This document shows, in pieces, positions 1-11,025 of a stretch of DNA of 64,000 bases. Both the position numbers and the translations under genes were made by a program. Source of the stretch: Helopsaltes ochotensis (Eukaryota > Chordata > Aves > Passeriformes > Locustellidae); contig VXBM01000023.1 of NCBI GenBank assembly GCA_013400155.1, positions 316,011 to 380,010 on the forward strand, read 5' to 3'. A model generated the notes under the pieces. The model made no database searches. It was not told the origin of the DNA and saw only the letters and a list, made by a program, of their open reading frames with translations. Position 1 is the first letter of the stretch; the number at the start of each line of letters is the position of its first letter.

Positions 1-3000
1 ACAAGAGAAAGAAAAGTTTAGATTTCCTGAAAAGTGTTAGAGGAGGAGCTAGTGGTGGGAAGAGCTGGATGGCTTAAGGATTTAATTTCCTCCAGTGCCT
101 GGGAAAATAGGAATGTGGATCACTGAACATCATCCCAACTGCCAAGCAGAGTAGTTTTTATGAATGCTTAAATGTCTAATGCAAAATAAAGTAATTCTGG
201 CACTTACACCCCTCAGTGAACTGTACAGTGGGTACCTGGCCCCCAGGCTTAGATGAATTCCTGGTTATTCAAAGCAAAATACTGCCAACAAGAGCAATCT
301 GTAAATTTGGGATTAGACCATGTCTGTAGGATGTGATGGTTTGTATACTTTCAGGTAGGAGAAAAGATTTAATAAAACAAGAAGAGTTGCTTCTCTAACC
401 AGTAGCTTTATCAGTAGTTTTAGCAATCAAACACAATTCTGGGAGATTTGGTTTTATGCTAACTCTGGTTTTTTTCTTCAGATGAAATTTTCTGGTAAAT
501 TTTCAGATGTTTTTCAGCCTATGATAGACACCTTTTGTTCTAAGGACTTTTTGATGAAAATACTCTTTTATATCTGGACAGTGAGAACAAACCTCTCATT
601 GTGGGTAGCAGGAAGTTGCAGCTGCCTCAGTTAACTGAGGGCACTGAAAGTACTGTCTTGTGAATGAAAAGATCTTTTACTAATAAGTCTCATCTTCTTA
701 ACCAGTCTACAGAGCTTCAGAATCCCTTACGGACAGGAAAGTAATGGGAAAGCAGGAAAAAAATCCTGAATTACTTAATATGTGTAACAGAAGCACATGA
801 GATAAAGCACATGGCTATGAGCATTTAGAAATAAAACCACTCTTGTTTGTTTTCCTCCAAAAAAGCTTAACTTACATTACACCTTATTTCAAAACAAGAG
901 GAGCTATACATGCACTTAATCCAGCTTCTTCAGTGGAAACACATTTTGATGTCTCTGCAGTTTTTAATGATCATTTCTCAGTGTGTCTTTGTTCTGACAT
1001 GCACCAGGTGACATCCCAGCAGCAGGCTCGTGAAGGATGTGACACAACTGGCAGTGTAGTTTTAATTTCTGTTTTAACATATAGCTTGTGGTGGTTTAAG
1101 ACACCAATTAATACTGAAGAGTGTAAGTCCTATTTTCCCATTTCGGTTTGAGTTTTTTAACAGTTGAGGTTTATATACCATTAGGTTGGCATCTCTTCGT
1201 CTAGAGCAAAGACAAGCAGATGTAACCAGACAGGAGTAAATTTCTGGCCATTTTGCATAATCCGAAGTCTTCTATGCTCTTTGATTATACTTTGTATCCT
1301 ATATAAAAAGGTGGTGGGACATGGCTTTTTGGTATGTGTACAGCAACTGTGTAGCAAGTCCTCAGAAAATTGTCTTAAGCCACTGAGTCCAAGGGAAAAC
1401 GGAGCCAGAAAAATCAAATGCAGAACAGATCTGGTGCTTGGGAGGGCTGGGTTTCCTGTGCACATTGGACCTTCCTACATCGTTCAATTTGCCATTCTAA
1501 ATTAATTGTAGCATACAAGTTAAGTTTAGGTGCTCTGCCATCCAGCACTTCTTGGCATCCCCAAAATTCTGAAGGCTGCTGTGCTTCACACAGTGACCAG
1601 AGAACATGGGCCTTTCCTCTTTTATGTGTTTCTGCAGAGAAATTTAGAAATCTGTGGTTAAAAGCACTGCCCATGACATCACACCGTCCTTTAAAACTTG
1701 ATATAGAAGGAAAAGAAAGGGGAAGTGTTGGAGGAGAAACTACCTTGGGAATAACTAGCCATAAATGTATGTGACTCATCTTCAGCCTCCAGCCCTACAA
1801 TAAATGCCCCCCCGGAATTTTCTCGTGGGCCAGGTCAGGCCACAAAACACCCTAATCCCATAAGAGAAGAATTGGAACTAATCCACTGAAATGTCACAGC
1901 CAATGTGAAATGCATCACAGCAGACACATCATTTGCTTAGAAGGGGGTCATCTACCAGATGTACTTGCTTGCATGTCTCATTTACTACACCTGTTAGTCT
2001 AGAAATAGTGAAAGATGGCAGAAATTAGCAATCATTGGGGAAAAGTGCATTAACATTGCAAAGCTGCTCACAAGCAAAGATGAGATAGCACTGGCGTGAA
2101 GCCTTAATTTAACTCCTTTTGCTTCACTGTATTTCAAAACATCTAGTTACATAACAGCATCCCATTCTTTCTGGGGGATGCTCTCCCCCTTCCCAGGAAC
2201 AGGCTCCTGGGGCTCCACTGAAAGTATATTGTGTGCCTAAAATTATTGAAGGGGCTGTCCTCCATATAATATAATTGGGGATTTGGGGGGGTACATACTT
2301 AGGAGTATTTTGCCCTCGGATCTTTTTCTGGGTGTAGTTTGCTGGCGCACGCCACAACTAACTGCGGAGTTGTCCATGGGGGGAGATTTTTGTTAGCAAA
2401 AAGCTGGCTCAGAATGTGTAGATACCCCCAGTTCGTAGCTGCATGCAGTTCAACCTTGTCAGTGGCTCATTGCAGCTGGCATGTGGCAGAGGTTAGCGAA
2501 GAAATGGGAGTCTCGAGTTAACCACAGATGTTTGCACTCTCACTTATCTGGGATACAGAGCCCAGCCCTGGGGCCTCTCCCTGCTGGGCCCTGCTCACTG
2601 CTCTGAGCCCACAGCACCCAAAAGCAGGGTAGCCAGGCAGCAGAGGAGAGAGGACCTCTGTGCTTGCTGTGCTGATGGCTGGGTGGTGCTGGGAGGGCAT
2701 AGCATTGTTTGTGGTGAAAAAATAACCTCCTGTGGGGATGTACAACAATCTCGAATGAGCAGAGGTGATTTTGGAGTGTAGTCAAGGCCATAGGTTTCTG
2801 ACTGGCTAAGGCTCTGTTGAAATGCTTGTGGTGTGCTAGTTGTTCTGTCTTTGATAGCATCCTAGTTAAGTCTGACTTTCTTGTGGAAGAAAACACTGGA
2901 AATTACAAGTGCAAGTCTGCAAATTTATGGGACATTTTAAAAAGAGCATGTAGGGAATGAAGAGAAGTGATTTTTGAAGTCAGAATGATCTGAGGATACA

Positions 3001-3670
3001 AGCAAGGCTGTGATTGCAAGGCAGGACCTTTTATTAGATCAGTTTCTATGACTAGAAGAAAGAGGCAAAATTTAAACCACTTTTTTTTCCGTTAGGTTTG
3101 AAATTGAAGTATTTTACAAAGGTTAAATATAATTTCTCCAGGTATAGTGACTCTGGACAATAATCTTGACAATTTAAGATGTATTTGGTACTTGTGGTGC
3201 AAAAGAGAATAAGCAAGGAGGTAGTGTTAAGTTCGCTAGTCCTGTGGGACAAAGGTAAAAAAGGGTGGTTGTTATAATTAAAACATTGTTGTGATTCAGA
3301 GACCATCTGACAGCCATGCAGGATCATTTACTAGCAAAGCCCATGCCAACAATGCTTACAAAAATTGAACTAAACGGAAGGTTTGCATTTACGTCAGATC
3401 CCAGCCAGGGCAGTGGGTAGAGGAGAGGAAATTCACTGGCAAATGGAAAAGGAACTAAGCAAAATTGGCAGGGAAAGAGAAGTTATTTTCCAGCCCACAA
3501 AAGGATATGATAAACAATGGATGTAACTTACAGTTATTTATAAAAAAAGGTCCTTTTGGGGCAGTGACCTTCTCACCGAACTTCTGTAGATGATGGAGGC
3601 TCACCCCTCCAGGAGGAAGGCGTAAGTGGAGAATATTTTGGATTTAATGGTTCATTCCTCCCCTGTCTAG
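1..3670 (+). other. KCNK17: KCNK17 intron (between exons 2 and 3), 5' end outside the window
   Basis: This stretch leads into the acceptor tctag at 3666-3670. I looked for the preceding exon, which should end in a codon pattern for TTIG just before a donor, and did not find it, so the intron probably extends past base 1. A GC-richer patch at about 2150-2700 contains no recognisable exon. No identifiable mobile element was seen. Short open frames here have no homology that I recognise. Confidence 0.7.
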
Positions 3671-3837
3671 GCTATGGGAACCTGAGCCCCAGCACTGCAG
3701 TTGGTCGAATCTTCTGCATTGTGTTTGCACTTTTTGGGATCCCCCTGAACCTTGTACTCCTGAATGAAATTGGGCAGCTGATGCTGCTTGGGGTTCAGCA
3801 TTGTGCCCGTCGCCTAGAGGAGGTGTTTCACTGGCAG
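3671..3837 (+). CDS. KCNK17: KCNK17 exon 3: selectivity filter 1, M2 and M2-M3 linker
   Basis: The exon is 167 nt. It begins with the last two bases of the first filter glycine codon, and ends in CAG before donor gtaagc. The split inside the GYG glycine (phase 1) is the ancient intron position shared by K2P genes. The 55 complete codons start YGNLSPSTAVGRIF. They continue through the M2 helix (about residues 11-35, containing CIVFALFGIPLNLVLL) and a basic cytosolic linker containing CARRLEEVFHWQ. Exon length and phase fit the family. Confidence 0.93.
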
Positions 3838-6800
3838 GTAAGCAGTATGGACAGGCACATCTCAAATCAAAAAAAGACAGAGGGCATTGTCTGATATTTG
3901 AGATCCTATGACTAACAAGGACATCCTAGCTGACTATTTGACCAAAAAGGCAATAATACTCAGGAATAACTGGAAGCAAATAAATTTATTTTATGACAGC
4001 CCCATGAGGTGTCAGATAAGGTTGTTTATTAATTGAGGGAAATTCTGTGATGAATGACTTCCCCTACAGCAACAGAAGTGATAAAGCATGTGAGCAATGC
4101 ACAGTCCTAGACTATCTGGTCTGTTTGTCATCAGTTTTAGTTAGAATTGCATGTGTAAGTTACATGGGAACATTTGTGAAACAGGCCTTAAACTGGCATG
4201 AATTTAGGACTTATGAAGGTGATGCCCAATTTGTGTTGGCTGGGTGTCAAAGTTTAACCTCAGCTGGCATCTAAGCACCACACAGTTACTCACCCCTTCC
4301 CAGTGGGATGGGGAAGAGAATCAGAAGAGTAAAAAGTTCATGCGTTGAGGTAAAGACAGTTTAATAATAAAGCAAAACGTGCTTATGCATACAAGCAAAA
4401 GAGGAAAAGGAATTTGTTCACCACTTTCTGTCAGCAGGCAGGTGTTCAGCCATTCCCAGGAAAGCAGGACTCCATCATGTATAACACTTGCTTGGGAAGA
4501 CAAACTCCATCACTCTGAACATTCCCTGCTCCCTTCTTCCCCCAGCTTTATATGCTGAGCATGATGCCATACGATATGAAATATCCCTTTGGTCACTTTG
4601 GCTCAGCTGTCCTGTCTGTGTCCCCTCCCAAATTCCTGTGTACCTCCAGCCTACTCACTGGTGGGGTGGGATGAGAAGCAGGAAAGGCCTTCACAATGTG
4701 GAGGCACTACTCAGAAACAATAAAAACACCTTTGTATTACTAACACTGTTTTCAACACAAATTTAAAGCACAACCCCCTGCGAACTACTGTGAAGAAAAT
4801 AACCATCCCAGCTAAAACCAGCACACATATGGGACACACACCCCATTTATTATAGTGGAATTCAATGAATGTTTGTATGCTTTTGTGGAGTTCGTCATCA
4901 TATTAGTATCATCTCCAACTGGAAACTAAGCTGGACTTTCCTTGCTGCACTTCTTGTGACAGTCTTTTGTTTTTCTTCCTTCCTGTTTTACTAGAATAAA
5001 GCTTCCTTCCTGGTGAAGACCTGTGCACTGGTAATTGGCTTGTTATTGTTCCTCCTGCTACCTCCCTTGTTATTCTCTGACAAAGAAGGCTGGTCCTATG
5101 AAGAGGGCTTCTACTATTCCTTCATTACCCTCAGCACTATAGGGTTTGGAGACTATGTGATTGGTGAGTAGTTCACATTTCATTGCTTTCACCTCCTGAA
5201 CAGCAATTCCACGACTTACTTGGCAGTTTGGCACCAGTAGCAGTCATCAGACCTGATGATCAGTATATTGTGGTGGGCGTTTGTGGACTGGAAAACACAA
5301 GATTTCTGCCATAGCAATGCCACCTGTGGAAGAATGAAGACATTGTTTCCCAATCAGTAAGTGGCACTGAAGTGGCCTGTCCCTTGGATAACTACATCAC
5401 CAGGCAGGAGTGCTATGGTTTAATTACAGCAGTTGCTGAGGGCACACTTATCACATTCCAGTGCATTGGCAGCCATTAGTTTTGAGCAGATTCCACTCTG
5501 CGTTGTCAGTAACAGACAGGGACTGTTTCTTCTCTCAAAACCTAGATAAATGCTTTCTAAAAGGCATCTTAAGTCACTAAGTATAGACTGTAAGGCACCA
5601 GGCACTACCTAGTTTTGGATGCCAAAGCCCTTTGCCAGAGGAAATGGGATTGGATCCACACCCACTGCATTTGCTGAAACGCAGGACACACCTTTTTGAT
5701 AAAGACTTTCTCATTAAAAACAAATTGATTATAGAAACACATGCACCCTTGAATTCCTGAGAGACAGAAAGACTAAAACATCCTGTTACGGACTTGCTAT
5801 TTTCTTTTCTTCGTAGCACTTGCTCGATGCTTAGAAAGCTTAGTGCCAGTTACTTTAGGACTTGTCTGTAATGCATCAAAGTCATGATTAGAGCTTGTGT
5901 AGGCACATGTACATAAGTTAGGAATAAAGTTAGCTTGGGCAAGGGTAGCCAGATTGAGCTTGACTAAAGCTGGGTCAGCTCAGCATTTTCCTATACTGAT
6001 TTTACAGATGATGCTGAGCTCTGTGCTACAGCAGCTTTACTTCTCTCAGTTTCTGGTAATGTATTTGGAATTCCTTCCTCTTCCAGGTGTGCCTTCACCT
6101 CTGCAGTACCTTTGAACTGGAATACTGCCATAGATACAGTAGGTTTGGTATGGGAATAATTGAATACATCAGTTGTATGTAAAGGCTAAACGATTTTGCC
6201 TTACAACCCTGTATGTGTGGCTTATACCTCAAAAATAAGGTTCAAGTGACCATCTCACTCCTTCCCCACTAGTGTGATAAAGAGCTGGGAGGCATCTCTG
6301 CAGAAAAGGACCTGGCAGTCCTGATGGGCACCCGGCTGTCCGTGATCCTGCAGAGAGTGCCTCTGTGGCTGTGAAGGCCGGTGATTGTTTCAAACTGTCT
6401 TCCCAAGTTTGGTTACTCTTGGAGGTTTTAGGACTAGCTCAGGCCTCTTTTCTCCTGCTCTCAGAGACTCTCTTGCTTATATCTGGTTTAACAAGATACA
6501 TGCAGTGGTACATGAAACCTCCTTACCTCTCTGCCTGCAGGGACTCCTGTTACATGCTGATAGAATGTTGTGGTGCTGTGCGACAAGTAGAGAAACTAAA
6601 CTGTGTTGCTTGAATGTGAATGATTTCACTTTGACATGGATGTAATCTGGGATTTATTTTTCTTACTTATGAGTTATATTTGCCATTCCTAAGGAGTACT
6701 GGACTAATGCTGACACATCATGAAACATACTTACATCATCTGTTCACATGCTAAGTAGATGGCATACTTGTGTTTTGTGTCAAAATCACTAATATTCAAT

Positions 6801-7186
6801 GATATCTCAACTGTGTTTGCTTTACATGTAACATCTCCTTTGTGGCACTCTTGATCCAATACAGAAATTTTTTGGGTGATTCTGTTGTAGGGATGAACCC
6901 AGATCGCACCTATCCAAGCTGGTACAAGAATGTAATCTCTCTGTGGATCCTCTTTGGGATGGCCTGGCTAGCACTGGTTATCAAATTTTGCATCAACATT
7001 TTAGAGAGCTCCAGTGACTTCTGTCAATGCAACAAGAAGAACATGGAGATGGCGGAGGACTTAATGGATGGTAACAAAAATAGTACAACTGGACTTCAAA
7101 ATGTAGAGATCTCCAGTGACAAAGACACAAAAGTGAAAGGACCAGTTGAATCTCACTCTTACACAGCTCCTACAGAAGCTCTCTAG
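3671..7186 (+). CDS. KCNK17: KCNK17 (TALK-2) two-pore-domain K+ channel, 3' half, three exons
   Basis: This encodes the C-terminal two thirds of a K2P background potassium channel, a plasma-membrane dimer that passes K+ leak current. The three exons join in phase without internal stops. They give selectivity filter 1 (GYGN), M2, a cytosolic linker, M3, pore loop 2 with GFGD, M4 and a tail of about 60 residues. KCNK17 is preferred over KCNK16 and KCNK5 because of the segments LLPPLLFS, EGWSY, FITLSTIGFGDYVIG, YPSWYKN and LWILFGMAWLAL, which I recall as close to human TALK-2. The tail is weakly conserved and hydrophilic. The first two exons (start codon, M1, cap and most of pore helix 1) are not in the window, so the gene is cut by its left edge. 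No frameshift is visible. The subfamily call would need an alignment to settle. Confidence 0.9.
4245..4825 (-). mobile_element. Solo LTR of an avian endogenous retrovirus, antisense in the KCNK17 intron
   Basis: Read on the minus strand, the element starts TGTGCTGGTTTTAGCTGGGA and runs through a U3 to a TATA box (ATATAAAG near 4546-4553). An ATTAAA polyadenylation signal lies at 4360-4365, and the element ends about 115 bases later in a C-rich stretch. The layout and wording match a high-copy passerine LTR that I recognise from memory, probably of the ERVL/ERVK type; the family name was not checked. No internal gag, pol or env sequence flanks it, so it is solo. A clean target-site duplication was not found. 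The ends are therefore good to about 15 bases only. Confidence 0.82.
4547..4553 (-). promoter_or_regulatory. TATA box of the intronic LTR
   Basis: The minus strand reads ATATAAA here. It sits upstream of the ATTAAA signal at 4360-4365, as expected for the U3/R promoter of a retroviral LTR. It would fire antisense to KCNK17. Activity cannot be judged from sequence. Confidence 0.55.
4995..5163 (+). CDS. KCNK17: KCNK17 exon 4: M3 and second pore loop
   Basis: The exon is 169 nt: 56 codons plus the first base of a glycine codon, so it ends in phase 1 before donor gtgagt. It encodes NKASFLVKTCALVIGLLL onward. The very hydrophobic M3 (VIGLLLFLLLPPLLF) comes first, then EGWSYEEGFYYS, the pore helix and the filter FITLSTIGFGDYVIG. 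GFGD is the usual second filter of the TALK group, and all filter residues are intact. Confidence 0.94.
5164..6890 (+). other. KCNK17: KCNK17 intron 4
   Basis: The intron starts gtgagt and ends tctgttgtag. It contains one decayed CR1 fragment at about 6283-6385. Nothing else is recognised in the remaining sequence. Confidence 0.88.
6283..6385 (+). mobile_element. CR1 LINE fragment (ORF2 portion), decayed
   Basis: The run that includes tctctgcagaaaaggacctg, followed by ggcagtcctgatgggcac and later gtggctgtgaaggccgg, follows the CR1 ORF2 segment that usually reads as a protein ending in KKAN. It is short, lacks both element ends and has indels, so it is an old, dead piece. The match is from memory of avian CR1 and needs a repeat search. 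Confidence 0.62.
6891..7186 (+). CDS. KCNK17: KCNK17 terminal coding exon: M4, C-terminal tail, stop
   Basis: After acceptor gttgtag the first two bases complete the split glycine. The exon then encodes MNPDRTYPSWYKN, the M4 helix (VISLWILFGMAWLALVIKF) and a polar tail ending in PTEAL before TAG at 7184-7186. That is 97 residues, close to the roughly 100 I recall for the same exon in human KCNK17. The tail holds a cysteine pair (CQC) just after M4 and is otherwise charged and serine/threonine-rich. The lysine of WYKN corresponds to a residue near pore 2 reported to sense external pH in TALK-2. Confidence 0.94.
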
Positions 7187-8840
7187 GGAAGAAAAATATC
7201 CTTGGTGTCCTGTAGGTTTTATTGCACCAGCGAGAAACCATCTAGAAATGTCTAAGTGGAGCTGCCCTGACCTGTGAATGGGGTGAAAGTTTGCTTATTG
7301 AGCTTGAAATGCTTTTTATTCTGAATTGAGCAGTGACTGAATGTTTCATTTGCAGCACCACCACCACCAAGTATTACCAACAGGACTCTTAGCCAGAAGT
7401 AGACTTCTGGAAATGTTACCTGCCTTCCCACTTCAACCCATGAGGTAATCTTTGACGTCCCTGAGCTGCACTAACTATTGTCTATTTCTTTGCATGACAC
7501 TTGCAGCTTCTATTTGTACACATGGCACTTTGCAAATGCCACAGCCGTGAAAGCAAGTGCCATTTAATGCAGGAAACAAGTAGCCTATTGCCAAAAGAAA
7601 TGAACAGCACTGTTTAAAGCTATCTGGCAGTCATAGCACATGTGCACCATCACCTATACACTTGTGCTTATGAAAGGTGGTAACAAGGTTTTACTCTTTG
7701 ATCATTTGTACAGGGATGACAATGAGGAAGAACTTGTAGAGGTGCCTGATAAAAACAGGTCATTCCATTTTTTTAAAAAGTCATTTCCACTAATCAGAGG
7801 TCTGCTAACACAAAGAGACTACTGGGTAGGCTGTTCCTTACTTCAGAACTTTTGTGGACTCATCCTTTGAATATTTTGCAGACCAAATGTCATCAGCTAA
7901 ACATGACAGTTCATTTAGATATATTTGTATTTTGGCACATCTTGCAAGTCAGAAAAGGAGGACTAGAGGCAATTTTAAGAGTCAGTGGTTCCAACAATTT
8001 TCTATCATCAATATTAACAAGAGCTACTTCAATCTAGAAACAGACTGAATTTTCTTCAACTGTAATCAAGATATACTATTGTGATGAATTTCTTGTCTTG
8101 TGAATGAATGATTAATATATATGTTCTGTCTAACATCTTACACATAATCACAAATGTCTTAGATCTGCAAAACACCAGACGTGTTCTTTTTTTTGTGTCA
8201 GTCATGAAACAGAACTTGGTTGGGTCTTTTTAATTCCATTAAATTCAAAATCTTTTGATATATTATGCCATTTATAAAGGTGCAACAGAGTCTAACTCCT
8301 GGTGCTGTTTGTGTTCCATTATATGTTCTTCTCATTTTGTTATTCCTGTTGTGTTATTTGCATCTGAAGCATTAACTTTGAAAACTTCACCATGGCAGCA
8401 AGCCAGAATGAAGCGTTTTGTTGAGCCTTCAGCTTTTGCAATGAACCAAGGTTCCATGGGGTTGTTAGAGAAAAGACTGAAAACAGAGTCTGTTGGAGTA
8501 TGGGACTGAGGAAATAGAAATATCCATAGCTATATTCACAGAAATGGAGTGAGTGAAAAATGTATAGTCTTCAGGAACACAAGTTCTGAAACCTATATTG
8601 TGAAAAAAGTGATTCCAGAAGAGGCCAGTCTGAGCATTGAAATCTGGTGGAACTGATTACAGAAAAAAATGCAGCAAAGGGATCAGCTGAAGGAAGTTTA
8701 GTCTGTTGACCTTTTTCTGATTGCACACTAGTAAATGTTCTCTCAAATACTGTTTGAAGGGGTAGCAGAGATTGGGAAGGGAGGCAGTGGACCTCTTGGA
8801 TCATACTGATGCAAAATAAATGCATTTCAAATTTTTGAAC
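7187..8840 (+). other. KCNK17: Probable KCNK17 3' UTR and downstream flank
   Basis: After the stop codon the sequence has no further coding potential. The first canonical AATAAA found on the + strand is at 8815-8820, which would give a UTR of about 1.65 kb. An ATTAAA near 8239-8244 is an alternative earlier signal. No repeat was recognised. Transcript data would be needed to fix the end. Confidence 0.5.
8815..8820 (+). terminator. KCNK17: Candidate polyadenylation signal AATAAA for KCNK17
   Basis: This is the first canonical AATAAA seen downstream of the KCNK17 stop. It is followed within 20 bases by a T-rich stretch. The assignment is positional only. Confidence 0.4.
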
Positions 8841-10737
8841 ATTGGGTGATTTCTCTAATAGCCTTTAACGTAAACTTCTCTGTTTCATCTTACTTATTTT
8901 CACTGATGGATACATAATGTAGTTTTTACTGGCCTACATGAGGAACAAAGTGTATTTCTTTAAACGTGAGTAAATTACAATTCCACTTCACAAAATGTGC
9001 TACCCTTTAATGCATATCCTTTGCACCCTTTTTCAAGTGCAAAATGTGGTGAGTATAGGTGTATTGTAAAATCTCCCAGGAGGTAGTAGGAGATTCTGCT
9101 GTCAAAGCACAGGAATGACTATGTTAATCTGTTTCAACTTTTACTTGAAATGTCACAGACTCTGGGAATTTCTACCACCTCTGCTCTTTGATGAGATGGC
9201 TTATGGAGGAGTTTCTTCTTTTGAATTTGAATGTCTATTATATTATTCTCATTTAGTTAGTGTTCCCATGTGTTCTTAGGATGTGGATGAGGTCTTCAAA
9301 AATGCCTGAGAAGTTTAGGCACCCTGGTCCCACTGAAGAGCAGAGTTATGAGTCTTTGGGCAGCTAATTTACGTTTCTGAGAGGCAAAGGGGAGAGGAAT
9401 TTAAGGAATAATCTTGGGAAAAAAAAGGGATAAAAACCTTTTGCAGATCTCAGTGCTTCAACTGTATGTCAGGGTTCAGCCACAGAGTTAGGCATGTGGT
9501 TTGGTCTCAGGATGCCTCTTTATCTGCCCCAGCTGTCCTTTCTGAGTCGCTTCCTTCTGCTGTCCAGCCACTCACCACCAGCTGAGTCCTGCCACCCACG
9601 GTCTGGTATTCCATATTTTGGGGGAGACACATCAGAACTTCTGGCAAGCCACATGCACATCCAGAGCTACAAGTGCTTGTTTGGTTCACCAAAATACTAG
9701 GAATTAATGAGTCAAATACCATCTCTGACTGGGTTCTCTGAATTAGCATGTTGTCTCTTATGAATATCCTTTTTCTGACAGTTCCTCTCAGCCAGCTTTT
9801 GATGTGGACAATAGATATTAATATATCTGAGTCCCCTCAAAGTGTTGTGCCTCTGGTCGTTCTGTTCTTTATAAAGCTGTGTTGTGGTTAAGTGATGTGA
9901 ATGAATGTGTTCCCAGAGGGATGAGAAGAAAGTGGAGTTTTGAAACATCACAAAAACATCATCAATGTGTCTACTATACCAAAATATGAAAGGTTATCTT
10001 CTCGAGGGTAAAATAAAGAAAACAAAAGCATGGTCCTGTTATCATTCTTGTCACAGCTGACTCTTCTGTAGTCTGCATTTAAAAATTACATATGCTCCTT
10101 GATGGGTTGTTTTTTTTTTTGTCTCTTTCTGTTTAGATAAATATGCAGTTTTCATTAGTAATTTCAGGTTAGAATTTCACTGCTATTGTTCTCCACAAGT
10201 CAGTTTTTTTCTTATAATCCTGTTTTCTTCCTTGGGAAGAGCAGAGGTTGGAAACAGGTTTGGTGAGTAGTAGTAGTTGTAAATATTTATGTAACATCAA
10301 TCTCTAGAGGCTTTTTCACAATCACATAGAGCATAATGTGTTTCTGACCTTTATACAGTTTCCCAGGAACTCAATCCCTGGAAGCAAGAAAATAGAGAGG
10401 GTGCTATCTCCCCTACTTCAAGGACAAGTTCTGGCTTCAGCCTCAGTGTTTGTTACGCTGGCTCTTTCTGCTAGGCCAAGAGAGACATTTACCCCTTGGG
10501 GAGAGATGTCCGTAACAGGATGTCACAGCAACATAGTACAGACTGCTCAGAGCTGCACAGTTTTTGTCTAGTTGGATACAATATTTTGAGGTCCCCAGAC
10601 TAGAACAAGGAGGCTCTTTTCCCATGACGGTCTATGGCTTCAGAAAAACTCTGGGATGTTATTTTTCTTGCAGTTGTATGGCTGATGATATCTTGTCTTA
10701 CAACTGATACCCCTCATCAGTTTAGAACTGAAATCTA
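8841..10737. other. Intergenic, nothing recognised
   Basis: AT-rich sequence with scattered short open frames below 85 codons on both strands. No domain, splice-bounded exon or mobile element is evident. A T10 run occurs near 10110. Confidence 0.6.
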
Positions 10738-11025
10738 TTAGCCTGGAGGAGGTTCAGGGGGATGTCATCAATGTATTTAAATATCTGCAGGGCTCTTTTT
10801 CACTGGTGCCCTGTGACAGCAAGAGAGGCAATGGGTGCAAACTGAAACACCAGGAAACACTTTTTCTTTATAAGGGTGACCTGACACATATTCCCTGGAG
10901 AGGTGGTAGAGTCTCCATCCTTGGAGATCTTCAACACCCATCTCTGGGTGACCCTACTTGAGCAGGGGAGTTCGACCAGGTGATGTCCAGAGATCCCTCC
11001 TATCCACAACCATTCATGATTATGC
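10738..11025 (+). mobile_element. CR1 LINE 3' end, + orientation
   Basis: The sequence follows the 3' terminal part of avian CR1 in order: tagcctggaggaggttcag, then a caggaaacactttttcttt block. Next come tggtagagtctccatccttg, cttgagcagggg, ttcgaccaggtgatgtccag and a closing ccacaaccattcatgat. The usual octamer tail is worn away. It is 5'-truncated, as most CR1 copies are, and diverged. It contains no usable reading frame. Confidence 0.88.

Larger units (their letters stand above)
3838..4994 (+). other. KCNK17: KCNK17 intron 3
   Basis: This 1.16-kb intron starts gtaagc and ends with a pyrimidine-rich tract and ctag at 4991-4994. About half of it is a solo LTR inserted on the opposite strand (4245-4825). 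The rest shows no recognisable element. Confidence 0.9.

Noticed and set aside
3590..3621. Possible 32-nt micro-exon of KCNK17 between cttctgtag and gtaagt
   Set aside because: It would leave a 49-base intron before exon 3, too short for vertebrate splicing, and would break the reading frame at the conserved GYG junction.
1..3660. Upstream KCNK17 exon (M1/cap or pore helix 1) inside the window
   Set aside because: No stretch ending in a TTIG-type codon series before a donor was found on the + strand.
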